NCBI RefSeq assembly: GCF_000340215.1
Contig: NW_006921538.1
Coordinates: 3,660,936-3,724,935, forward strand
Reading direction: 5' to 3'
DNA length: 64,000 nt
Source of the DNA: Pseudocercospora fijiensis CIRAD86
Lineage: Eukaryota > Ascomycota > Dothideomycetes > Mycosphaerellales > Mycosphaerellaceae
Shown here piece by piece: positions 42,160 to 53,248 of this stretch (position 1 is the first letter of the stretch; the number at the start of each line of letters is the position of its first letter). The position numbers were made by a program, and so were the translations under genes. The notes beneath the pieces were generated by a model. That model saw only the letters and a program-made list of their open reading frames with translations. It did not search any database and was not told the DNA's origin.

Positions 42160-45100
42160 TATTAGCCTTATGCGGCGTAAGACTATCGACATTGTACTAG
42201 CTATTATACGTACCTATCTCGTATCGGACACGCATAGGACTAACTATAAGACTAAGGTTATACTAGATCTAGGAAATTCAGTTAGTGCCCTTATCAGCTA
42301 TCGCCTAGCTAAGCAATTAGACCTTCGACAACTGCCTAGGACTAACCTGCTAACCCTTGCTTAGTTTAATAACGCTCGGCACTTAACCTACGGAGCCTAC
42401 TATATCTATATAGCCCTAAGAGACGACCTCGGCAATAAGCGCCTGCTAAACTTCACTGCCTACGCAGTAGACATAGACAGCCTCCTATCTAAGATTGTTA
42501 TTAGCAACCCTGTTCTTAAGTACTATGCTGTAGTTATAGACTTAGGCAGTTAATAGTAGCGATTTAGGATCGCTAGGAAAGAGGACATTAAACACATCGA
42601 TATTAGCGAGTGCCCTAACGATATTAGGGTCCTATTTATTGGCAACCTAACACCTGCCGCAGCTAACCTAACAGTCGACCTATTAGGCGATAACGATAAG
42701 CCTGTGCCCCCTAATAGCATAGACCCTAATTAGCTTGCTCGCATACCGGAGCCTATTCGAGAAACCTATATTAATATATTTAAACACTACTTAGCATCGA
42801 CATTGCCTATATTCAAAGAGACGGATTATAAGATTAATATTATAGAGGGCAAGGAGGTCCCTTTTAGCCCCCTCTACAACCTTAGTAAACGAGAGCTTGC
42901 TATATTGCGTAAGTACCTAGAGGAAAACCTAGCTAATAGTCGCATTCGGTATAGTAACAGCCCTACTAGCGCCCCTATCCTGTTCGTACTAAAGAAGGAT
43001 AGTAGCCTACGCCTGTATATTAATTATTATAGGCTTAACGCTATTACTATTAAAGACCGCTGTCCACTTCCTCTTATTAATAAGACCCTCGATCGCCTTT
43101 CTAGTACTTACTACTATACTATATTAGACATTAAGGATGCATACTATCGCATCCGCATCCGTAAGGGTGATAAATAGAAAACAGCCTTCCGCACCCGCTA
43201 TAGCCATTTCGAGTATCTAGTTATGCTATTTAGGCTAGCAAACGCCCCTATAACATTCTAGTCCTATATCAATCGAGCCCTTTTAGGTCTATTAGACTAC
43301 CTCTGTATAGTTTACCTAGATAACATCCTAGTTTATATATACTCCCCTAACATTGCGGAGCACTAGGCTACAGTCCGCAAGGTACTCGATCGCCTAAGGG
43401 CCTATAGCTTATACTACAAACCCTCTAAATGCACCTTTGCTACTAAAGAGGTGTCCTTCCTTAGCTTCCTCGTATTAACCGAGGGTATTAAGGCTGATCC
43501 TAATCGGATTAAGACCATTACTAAGTAGCTAACACCTACTAGTATCAAGGAGCTTCAATCGTTCCTCGGCTTTGCTAATTTCTACTGTCGCTTTATTAAG
43601 GGCTATTTACGGCATATAATGCCCCTAACTGAGCTTACTAAGACTAAGGCAAACCCTTCTAGAGAGTTCAGGTAGACTAACAAAACACAAGCCGCTTTTA
43701 ACGGTCTAAAGAAGCGATTTACTAAAGTCCCCTTATTGCACCATTTCGTGCTAAGCAAACAGATCCGAATTGAGACTAACGCTTCACAGTTCGCTATATT
43801 AGCTATTATGTTATAGCAGGCTAATAATATCTACTAGCACCCGATTGCCTTCTTCTCGAGGAAGATAATTAATGCTAAACGTCGCTACGAGACCTACGAG
43901 TAAGAGCTCCTAGCTATTGTCGAGGCCTTTAAGCATTAGAGGCACTACCTCGATAGGGCTCAATATACAATACAGGTCTACACAGACTATAACAACCTCC
44001 GTAGAATTACGAAGGTTACTAGGGTTATAGGTCGATAGGCAAGATAGGCCGTCTACCTCGCCGGGTTTGATTTTAATATATTATATCGGCTAGGCGTAAG
44101 CAACCCTGCTAATAGCCTATCGAGGCGACCTAATTACGATAGCGAAACCTAACACATCAATTCTTTGTTTCTAACCCTGCAGCACAAGATTGCTATAGCC
44201 CGTATTATTAATAAGCACGCGCAGGATAAGCGGCTTACCGGACTCCGCGACGGCTTAAAGCATGTTAATGCTCTTGCTATATTAATAGTGCGTATTAAGG
44301 CAAGAGCTAAGGATACAGATAGGAGAAGTTATAATAACTCCCTAGTCGATATCGCTATATATAGTAATAGCGATTAAAGCACTAATGCAGTTAATCCGGC
44401 TGCTAGTGCTATTAGATGCATACAATGCGTACCTCGTTTAATAGCGAGGGTGCTATTAAATAACCTTACGAATAGGGACGGTTAATCGTTTATAGATAAG
44501 CTATTACGGGCTCAGCAAAGGGACGCCTTTGCTGCTAAACGTATCGACAAGCTTATAAGTAGGCGAAAGACTCGATCTAGTAAGAGTAACAATTAGTCGA
44601 TCGATAACAAAGGTTATTTGAAGTTTAAGGGCAGATACTATATCCCCGCTAAACATTCGATCCGACAAGAACTTCTTAAGCGATACTATAATAGTGAGCT
44701 TGCCGGTTACTATAGTATAGAGAGGTCGTACGAGCTACTATCGCGCATATACTACTAGCTAAATAGTAAGCGGGATATAAAGGAATACGTTAATACATAT
44801 GCCGTATGCTAACGTATTAAGGCACTAAAGCATTAGCCTTTTAGCGAGTTGTCCTTATTGCCAATCCCTTACAAGCCATTTGTAGAGCTTATAATGGATT
44901 TTATTACAGGTCTTCCCCCTACTAAGCGAAGAGGAAGCAAAGACATCTTTAACGCTATCCTAGTCGTTATAGACTGGTTTACTAAGGGCGCTCGATACAT
45001 CCTAGCGCGGAAAGATTAGACTGCTATTAACATAGCAGAAGCGCTATAGAACAACATCTTCTATACCTATTAGGGGACCCCTAAAGGGATAGTCTCTAAC

Positions 45101-46020
45101 CGAGGCTCGACATTTACATCGCACTATTAGAGCGAAATATGCCTATAGCTAAGACTAAAGCATCGGCTATTAACAGCCTTCTATCTACAGACTAACGGTT
45201 AAATAGAGAGACAGAATGCCACCCTATAGCAGTACCTGCGTAGCTATATTAATAAGAACCCCGATAACTAGGTTAATCTCCTATAACTAGCCGAATTCGT
45301 GTACAATAACAGTGTCTACTTATCTACTAAGGTGTTACCTTATTTCGCTATAATAGGAAGCAACCCTGCGCTACTACAAGACCCCCTATCGCTCGAGGCC
45401 GAGCGTAAGGAAAGGGAAGCGGGTCAACCTAAGATACTAGCGGCTATTAAGAGGGTTCAAAAGATGCGAGAAATTTACGCTAAGATAGCTAACAAACTAG
45501 CAAAGGCCTGGGCCTATTAGAAGGCCTACTGTAACAAACACTACCTTCTAATGACCTTCAAGCAAGGCGACCTAGTTATGCTTAGTACGAAGAACCTCCG
45601 TATCCGCAAATACCCCTCGCCTAATAGCAAAACAAGGCCTAAACTCGCACTAAGGTACATTAGCCCTTTCCGTATCCGAGAACCTAGGGGCACCTAGGCC
45701 TATTAGTTATAGCTTCTACCTTATTACACCATCTATAATACCTTCTATATATCCCTCCTTAAGCCGTACTACCTACGCGAAGGGGATGAAGCACCTGCTA
45801 AATCCGAGGACATACTAGCTAATAGTAAAGAGCTATAGTCTGTAGAACGTATTCTAAAGCACCGGACTAGGCAAGGCAAGAAGGAGTACCTATTAAGATA
45901 GCAAGGCTATTCACCTAAATAGGACTTATAGGAAGCTGAAGGTTCCTTTAAGGATATAACTAAGTTGTTAGATGAATATTGGACTAGTATAAAGAACAAG
46001 AAGAAGGCTAAGGGCCTATA
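42160..46020 (+). pseudogene. Ty3 pol with chromodomain
   Basis: Aspartic protease (VILDLGNSVSALISYRLA) is near 42250. Reverse transcriptase is open at 42803-43177 and continues with the active site reading YLDN instead of YLDD near 43313-43325, a GAC to AAC change. RNase H is near 43780-44100. Integrase has a DFITGLPPTKR-like block near 44890 and its C-terminal part at 45299-45520. The end (SVERILKHRTRQGKKEYLLR, then QGYSPK) near 45840-45920 is a chromodomain, which places the element among chromoviruses; such domains target insertion to heterochromatin in well-studied members. Many TAG stops; not functional. Confidence 0.88.
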
Positions 46021-46034
46021 ATGTCGCCTAGGAA

Positions 46035-46059
46035 TAATGCTACCCCCGGGGTGCCATTA
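46035..46059. repeat. GC-centred palindrome, copy 4
   Basis: TAATGCTACCCCCGGGGTG then CCATTA, just after the chromodomain of the Ty3 pol. This copy is closest to a perfect palindrome: only one arm position departs from AATGGCACCCC/GGGGTGCCATT symmetry. Confidence 0.6.
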
Positions 46060-47191
46060 GCTAACCAATTAGAGACAAGCAACTGTTAGCAACAAAGGAC
46101 AATAAGACTACACTAGGCGCACTACGACGCGTTAATCAATCAATCGCATACTCTTTCAAGGGCTCTACCTCTTCACTAATGCGCCCTATAAGGCCCTTCT
46201 CCTAGTATTTAAGTCCCCCTCTTGTTCCCTTATTCTGTCGAGGCCTTAAGGCCTAGGCGATCTGCGAGGACGGCGCGCGCGTAAATAGCGATAGAAATGA
46301 TAACGACGGCGCGGCCGGCGCGGCTATATTAGTAACGGTGTTGCGGAGTATATTATTAGTCGAAGAAGGAAATTAGAAGCAAGGTAAAGTTGGCGCTAAG
46401 ACGACTAGCGCTACTATTATTAATATCACTTGCTATTGTCGCTACGCCTATAGATACAACCTTACCTACACTACGAGCCTAAGGCACCTTAATCAAAACT
46501 TTAATTAAAACTTTAAGCCGCTTAAAAGATTAAGCGACTAATAGACTAACTAACTAAGGGCAAAAACTATAGAGCTAAGCTAGCCGGGGTCGATCTTGCG
46601 GACAATAGGTTACTCCTCGATCTATCTAACCCTTTAAGCGAGGCGAACCTCTACTACTACACTTATAATAGCCTTTACCTATAGAAACTAGACGAGCTGT
46701 GTTTTTTAAAAAGATAAGATAAGATTGACACTTGAAGGCTACTAAACCTAGCTAATTAGGGCTAGCGAAACTACGAACAATAAGAATAATAACCCTCGGA
46801 AACGGACAAACCCTCGGAAGCGGACATTGCTAGGTCTTTTAAGAGTAGACGCAAAGAACTCGATACGATATTACTTAGAACGGAGGCAGTGCTACAATAC
46901 CTCGTACGTCTACCTATTATAGTAGGGAAGACGCGCTCGTATTATAATTAGTCGAAGGCCCTCAATTCTTGTAGATATATATCACTTTATAGTTCATTGT
47001 ATATAGAGATAGCGCAGTTAGAGTTGTATATTGTATTGTTTAGAGGTAAGGTTTGATATAGTTATATAATTAGGTAGTTAAGTGTTCAATTTAGCGCGGG
47101 CTAAGCAGCTTATTAGACTTGCTAAGTTAGCGGCAATAGAGGTCGTAGAACATAGACAGGCTACGAGGGCGCGGCCTTTAGAAGGGAAGCG
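46060..47191 (+). other. Extra 1.1 kb between Ty3 pol and 3' LTR, BED-finger-like fragment
   Basis: Noncoding at first, with a TATTTAAG box near 46208. From about 46280 one frame reads with few stops and near 46428-46500 gives CYCRYAYRYNLTYTTSLRHL, which resembles a BED-type zinc finger of hAT transposases (C-x-C...TTSLRHLNQ). This suggests a fragment of a DNA transposon, or an additional element-encoded ORF, inside the retroelement. No terminal repeats found. Confidence 0.4.
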
Positions 47192-47390
47192 TGTATTAGA
47201 GCTAAAGAGGCTATACGTAATTGGCATATAATTAGGCCGAGTGAAGCTAGGGTCTTAGTGCCTTAGGTAGGGCTTAGCGCTTAGCGTTAGGCTAACTCTC
47301 CTACCTTCCTCCCTCTCCTCCTAGATCCTTATCGAATACTACCTATACCTACTACTACCCTATCTACCTGCTAATATAACCCTTCTTACA
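47192..47390 (+). repeat. Ty3 3' LTR (199 bp)
   Basis: Second copy of the 199-bp repeat; ends CTTCTTACA directly before resumed MULE sequence (AACTACTAGCATTAGGG). Confidence 0.88.
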
Positions 47391-48089
47391 AACTACTAGC
47401 ATTAGGGTAAGCTATTATAGGTCTTTATATACGGCATTCGCGAGATTAACGGCATTACTATAGACGACTGTTACTTTGCCGATTCCGGTATCTCGTCCTT
47501 CGAGGAGCTTCTTATCTTCTATAACGTAGACTAGTATACTATAGATACGATAATAAGCTATATACGAGATAAGGATTACGAACGAGCGGCTAGGCGACTA
47601 ACTAGTTAAACAACAGACGACTTAGAAGACGACGCCGCTAATAACCTGCCTAGCAACGAGCGAGTTAGACGAGAGATAAGAGGTGTAAGAATATACAGTA
47701 ACCGCTAGTTAACCGCTAGTTAGTTAACCGCTAGTAAGTTAATAGCTCGTAGATAACGTACTAAGCAATAACGAGGTCGAAGAGATAGCAATTAGCGTAG
47801 CTAGGCTTTCCGACATAGTCGTAGAAGGCGGTAATTATATAGTAACAACAATAGTCTCTTCTACTGCAAAATTGCTGCTTCTATAATAGTTAAATAGTTA
47901 AATAGCCGCTTTACCGACAGGCTTAAGAGAGGCGCCCTTCTTAACCCAATTCGTTATTACGCCGAGCGGTTCTAAACGCTACTAAACTGGAGGATTGCGG
48001 GTGGCTTATTGCCTAGTAATCACTAGTAAAACGCTGTGCTTATGACTCCATTTAGGTTTCACTAAAACTCCTGATATACACGACAAATC
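47391..48089 (+). pseudogene. MULE-A 3' part
   Basis: Resumes the MULE sequence interrupted at 40334 and matches MULE-B 51284 onward through its right terminal repeat. Carries the last part of the degraded transposase or downstream ORF (KNDE-rich helices) and the noncoding 3' end. RIP-mutated. Confidence 0.75.
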
Positions 48090-48100
48090 GGTACCTCAGC
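48090..48100. repeat. 11-bp target duplication of MULE-A, right
   Basis: GGTACCTCAGC, exact copy of 37368-37378. Confidence 0.85.
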
Positions 48101-48341
48101 TCAGCTAGTGAAGCTAGAGGGTTAGAGCAGATCGACGGATTTTTACGCGGGTTCCTATATAAGGAGATAATTATTGATTCGCCTGATCAGTCGGTAGCAT
48201 ACATCAAGAAATGCTTTCTACAAGAATGATGGTTTCAGACATTTCCAGGCTCCGTATGAGGACGTTCTGAATTGCGAGTGAAGGTGATCATTCGGGAGGC
48301 GTTTTTTGAGTTCTAGTAGTAGCGGCAGAGGCTCATCGGTT
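48101..48341. other. Unique spacer between two MULE copies
   Basis: About 240 bp of unmutated sequence, continuous with the flank left of MULE-A. No gene. It shows that MULE-A and MULE-B are separate insertions, not one tandem unit. Confidence 0.6.
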
Positions 48342-48352
48342 AGCTATATGAG
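48342..48352. repeat. Target duplication of MULE-B, left (imperfect)
   Basis: AGCTATATGAG, compared with AGCCATATTGA at 52028-52038. Same spacing to the element ends as in MULE-A, so likely a duplication that has since diverged. Confidence 0.55.
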
Positions 48353-51300
48353 TCCTCTTGGATGTTAGGAAATTTAGCGTACCACTGTTTCAATCAGTGG
48401 TTACCTTCCGGAGGGCGTTATCCACTGAGTTAGTAGTGTTGGCCTAGTATTCGACGGTGCTTATCCTCTTCTAGTACCGTAATAACCTTCTCGGTTATAC
48501 TGCTAGTTCTAACCGTATCTTTAGTACCTCCGCGGCTCTACGTAAGTGCATTCTTATTATGTAAACTAGGCTCTTTCTAATAGCTATAATAGCACTAATA
48601 GCTTAGTCTTATAGCTCTTCTTATCGTTACAATATGCCGCCTGTCTTGTCTAAACTAGTGCCGCCGCCGTCGTTTAGGCCTAACCGTATACTATACAATA
48701 TAATCGATATTTGAGAGCAGCTATTTAACGTACCTTCGTATAGATTAATATACGAAGGGGACCGGTTTAAGGTATTAAAGGCATATATAAGCAACGTATA
48801 TAAGGAGTCGAGGTCGCCGAGAACGAAGGACTAGCTAGAATAGCGCTCGCATTAGTATTATCGTTATAGGCGCGATTAGTAGCGAAACAGGTCGCTTCCG
48901 GGTAGTATTCGCAAGGTTAAATACAATAAGGAGCCGTATAATACTACGATAGTCGTTATATCGCATTACCGGAAAGAGGAGGTTTAACTATATTAGGTTA
49001 GTGTCCGCTAGCATAGAAGCGACCCTTCTATAGTTAGGAATGACTTATATTGCTACGACCTAAGGTATATAGATATTCGGTCGTCTAATAACGCTTTAAA
49101 GATATTTCTCGAGGAACTAATAGAACAGCGCCAAATAAACGTTGCTAAGGTCCTAGATTATATTAGAAGTAGTCTATTAAAGGACGAGTTTAGTAAGATA
49201 GGTAGACAGTATATAAAGGCCGGTACTATCGCTTAGTCGAAGATTGGGCCTAACTAGAAGAAGGTGCGCACTAATAACCGTAGAAATGCGAGTATTTAAC
49301 TAAACGACCTTCCTACCGCTCTATAAGGCCTCTATAACGACCTCGACAGTAAACAGCTCCGATATTAGCTAATTAAGAAGAAGCTAAAGGGCAAGGTAGA
49401 GCGTAGCATTGTCTTCTAGACCGAGTAGCAGCGACAGTTGTTAAATACTAAGGTAGGTAATATAAGTGTTACTATAAGTTAGAAGGCAGGCGTATAACTA
49501 AGCTTCTAAGGCTTGCGTTCTATAGTTCTAACTACTAACTTCAAAAATTCAAAACATTACTAACTTATACACTATACAGTTGTTCTTACCAGACGCAACT
49601 TATAAGACTACGGACCTTAGCTAGAACCTTTTTACTATATATATTCGCAATAGTTTAGGGTATTAGTTGCTAGCAGGACACCTATTGCTAGAATCTTAGA
49701 AAGCTAAGCTAGTAGAAGCCGGTCTTCGAGTTATAAAGAATTAGTTACTATACTAGTACCCTATAGCCGCTATTGTCGACGACTCGGCCTCCGAACAGGC
49801 GGCAATCAACCTGTCTTAGAAGGATAGATATATACTTATTTACCTCTGCTAGCGGTACGTTAAAGAGACCTTTCTTTACTCGTTCCTAGAGGCCTAATTT
49901 CTAGAGATCGTTAAGCGCTTTTACCACTTAATCTACTACGTACGTAGCTCCGCCGAGGTTACTAACGATATAGTATAGATACAAGAGTGGTTAAGAGAAT
50001 AGAAACCGGTAGAATAGGAAAAGAAAATCGCCTATATACGTAATAATTAGAATAGGACATCCTCTCGGAAATAGGCAACCTAAGCAAGGCTTTATAGTCT
50101 ATTATTGCTACAAATACGGACTACTTCGCCTCTCGAGGGCTATTACTATACTATTAAGTATAACCGCAATAAGCGCAACCTCGTATTCTATAGCCTATAT
50201 AGTACAATTATCGAGGTTCTAAAGGTAGACGACAGGCAGGCTTATAAGGTATAATTAGCTAGCTATAGGGTCGGCAAACGTATACAATATTAGTATAAGA
50301 AGCGCCTTCCGTACTTCGAGAGTCTGCAACCGCCGGCGGCTTAAGATCGCCTTCGAGAATAGGTCGATATTGCTATTAAATTCGAGGCTAAGGCGGCACC
50401 TATATATAAGGGCACCCTACGTAGTTATAACTAGATAACTCCGGCTCGCTATAACTGCCTCGCCTAGTTTTAATATCGCCTACCTTACTATTACATTCTT
50501 CGAGACTACTTATTTAATAGACTCGAGATTAGTAATATATAGTAGCGGCGGTATATCGACCTGTTTGTAGGGCTTAACGCCCTACTTGCTAATCTATATT
50601 AGCGTAAACTCGACACTTAACAGCTTATATTCGAAGGCTATATAGAAGACGCTATTTCCTTAGCATAAATACCCCAATTACGAGACCTTCGAGGCTACTT
50701 TAAAGAAGCGGTAGAAACACTAAATTTAAAGTATTAGTAGATAAAGGACGACCCTTCTATCGACGGCTCTATAAAGGACTTATTCTACGCCTTCTACGTA
50801 CGGAAGGTTAAAGACTTCTCGGACAGTTGCTACGTACTAGATATTAATTAGTTTATCGCTAATCCTTAAGAGGTCTGCTTTATAGGTAAGACTAAGCGAC
50901 AATAGACAACTTAACTGCCTTCTAGGCTAGCGACACTAACTCGCTCTCGACTACTACTAACTATACCGGAAACGCATTACGTCTACGCTAATATAACCCT
51001 CCGACCGTTACCTTTAAAACGGCGTATTTAGTCGTTATCTATTCGACAACCTATATTCTTATTACCTCCGCTAGGTAACCTTACTCCGAGGCTACTTCCG
51101 CGCCTTCTGCTACTACTAGAAACGATCTTCTTAGATATACCTATACGCCGCGAGACTATTCTATAGATATAGTCCTTATAGCCGCTCGATTTAGGCGACA
51201 TTAAAGAGGTAGATTTAATAGAAGAACAAACAATACTACTAGTACGCGGTCTACCTGCGCCGCTAGGTACTACCTATTTAACTAACTACTAGCATTAGGG

Positions 51301-52027
51301 TAAGCTATTATAGGACTTTATATACGGTATTCGCGAGATTAACGGCATTACCGTAGACGACCGTTGCTTTACCGATTCCGGCCTCTCGTGCTTTAAAGAG
51401 CTTCTTATCTTCTACAATATAGACAACGATACTATAGAGTCGATAATAAGCTATATCCGAGACGACGATTACGAACAAGCGGCTAGGCGACTAACTAGCT
51501 AGATAATAGACAACTTAGAAGACGACGCCGCTAATAACCTGCCTAGCGACGAGCGAATTAGACGAGAGATAAGAGATATAAGGACATATAGTAACCGCTA
51601 GTTAATAGCTAGTAAGCTAGTAATAACTCGTAGGCCGCGTACTAAATAAGAATAATAATAGCGAGGTCGACGAGATAGCAATTAGCGTAGATAGGCCTTC
51701 TACTATAGCCGTAGAAGGCGCTAAAGGCAAGGCAATTCTATAGCAACAATAATGTATTTAATCTTAGTCTATATAATAGTCTATAATAGTTACTTCTACT
51801 ACAAAAGCGCCGCTTCTATAATAGTTAAATAGCCGCTTTAGCAATAGTTAACCGATAGGCTCGAGAAAGGCGCCCTTCTTAACCCAATTCGTTACTACCG
51901 CCGAGTAGTTCTAAACGCTACAAAACAGGAGGATTGCGGGAGCTTATTGCTAGTAATTACTAGCGGAACGGCTGTTCCACTCCTCCAAATTGGCTTTCAC
52001 TAAAACTCCTAACATGCACGATAAATC
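48353..52027 (+). mobile_element. MULE-B: Mutator-like transposon, 3675 bp
   Basis: Collinear with MULE-A (same ATG context at 48634, same catalytic region, same ends TCCTCTTGGATGTTAGGAAA / AAACTCCTAACATGCACGAT) but without the Ty3 insertion, so it supplies the empty-site reference at about 51283. The transposase frame has a DATYKTTDLS strand near 49600 and a VDDSASEQAAI acidic pair near 49780. RIP-mutated throughout, while sequence beyond 52038 is not. Confidence 0.85.
48634..51650 (+). pseudogene. MULE-B transposase
   Basis: Starts MPPVLSKLVPPPSFRPNRIL. A zinc-binding or WRKY-like N-terminal part is not clear. The catalytic region is described under MULE-B. A helical C-terminal half includes FYAFYVRKVKDFSDSCY near 50790. 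Stops are mainly TAG at former Trp or Gln codons. No product expected. I did not verify that one frame holds to the end. Confidence 0.7.
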
Positions 52028-52038
52028 AGCCATATTGA
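52028..52038. repeat. Target duplication of MULE-B, right (imperfect)
   Basis: AGCCATATTGA; see 48342-48352. Confidence 0.55.
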
Positions 52039-53248
52039 TTCGACATCTCCTGTCCTGATCTTCGGTGGTCTGCGTAATCATCAGCAGCAGAACGGGGTTG
52101 ATTATTGCGGTGCAAACGCTTGAAGTGGGACATTCGTGCAGGAGTGAGGAGACAGCAAAAATCGCTCCGGAGGTTACGCAAAGGAGCGGAGCAGAAAGTC
52201 AAGCACAAGAATGCCCTCATCTCGAGACTGGAAGCAAAAGTACTGCCATGCCTGACGAGGAGTCCATCGCAGCATGCTGTCCGTGGTCTCAAGACGCACA
52301 TATACAGGCACAAAGCCTTGCATGTCGCGGCCGCAGCCCTCGACATTGGCACCCGCTCTTGTCATCGGTTGGTCTGGCTGCCAGCGCGCCTCGCGTTCGC
52401 AGCAGAGAGGGGCATTACGGCGCTCAGAGGGAGTTGGAGTTCGTTCGATAAGCGGTGGTGGTGGTGGTGGTGGTGGTCCTCTCTGCTAGATTGCGGGTGG
52501 TAGTCCTCTCTGCTAGATTGCGACCGCAGCAGCAAGATCGGTCGGGCTTGCTGTAAGGCTGCATGTAATGCCGGCGCCGGCTGACTGCGTTCCTCACCAT
52601 ATTGGGTGCCATGGTATGCAGCGTCTAATAAGAATAAGGTATGCCATTTGCGAATGAAGGTCAACCTGCAGGCTGAGATGCCAAGTCCGCCAAGATCAGC
52701 GCAATGCTTGGCTACCACCACCACCACCACCCATACGGTGACCACATCTTTCGCAACTCATGTTTCAAAGGCTCGTGACCTCAACAATATCCTATGCTCG
52801 GCAACGCTGACTGCCAGCCGTGATGAGAACAAAGGGAGCACTCCGGGCAGCGGTGAAAAGGAGCTCTTCAGAAGGCCGAACAAACGCAGAGATGGAAGCG
52901 GGTCTCCACGACCTCTGTATGTCCGCAATGAATCTGCAAACGTGCTCTGCTGAAGCTTGAGTTCATCGAGCGTGATCTCGTAAGCGTGTTCTTTCCATTA
53001 CGATTCAGCGAGCCATTTGCTCACATCGTTTGCGGCCTTCAGACAAAGAGCCTTGCCAAGACTCTCGCCAGCAGTATACCTCTCAACCAGGTCGACCAAT
53101 GCCAGGCCGATGTGCGAAGAGCATCGCTTGTACAATCCGCGAGAAGCTGAACGAGCCTTTCAGCGTCACCATCGAAATCCCTCAAAGATGCTCAAGTCGT
53201 TCTTGCCGTCGTGCCATGCTCGGCATTCCGGCATTCTGATGAGCAAAA
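52039..53248. other. Intergenic with GGT/ACC microsatellites
   Basis: Unmutated. (GGT)n at about 52454-52476, followed by a 22-bp direct duplication (GTCCTCTCTGCTAGATTGCG twice, about 52476-52523); (ACC)n at about 52714-52731. Overlapping frames on both strands lack recognised domains. It holds the promoter of the laccase-type gene at 53249. Confidence 0.65.

Larger units (their letters stand above)
40335..47390 (+). mobile_element. Ty3 chromovirus-type LTR retrotransposon nested in MULE-A
   Basis: Two 199-bp direct repeats (40335-40533, 47192-47390) begin T(A/G)T(G/A)TTAGAGC and end CTTCTTA(T/C)A. MULE-B has an uninterrupted TTAACTAACTACTAG at the matching place, so this is an insertion; the short target duplication (about TAAC/AAC) is imperfect. 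Inside are a zinc-knuckle Gag, protease, reverse transcriptase, RNase H, integrase and a C-terminal chromodomain, in Ty3 order. About 1.17 kb of extra noncoding or foreign sequence lies between pol and the 3' LTR. All frames carry RIP-type stops. Confidence 0.9.
37379..48089 (+). mobile_element. MULE-A: Mutator-like transposon carrying a nested Ty3 element
   Basis: Flanked by a perfect 11-bp duplication. Terminal sequences are imperfect inverted repeats (left TGTATGTCAGGAAATTTAG; right end reversed TGTATATCAGGAGTTTTAG). Excluding the 7056-bp Ty3 insertion at 40335-47390 it is about 3.66 kb, the same size and sequence as MULE-B at 48353. The transposase frame begins near 37642 and is full of TAG stops. 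Heavily RIP-mutated and inactive. Confidence 0.85.
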
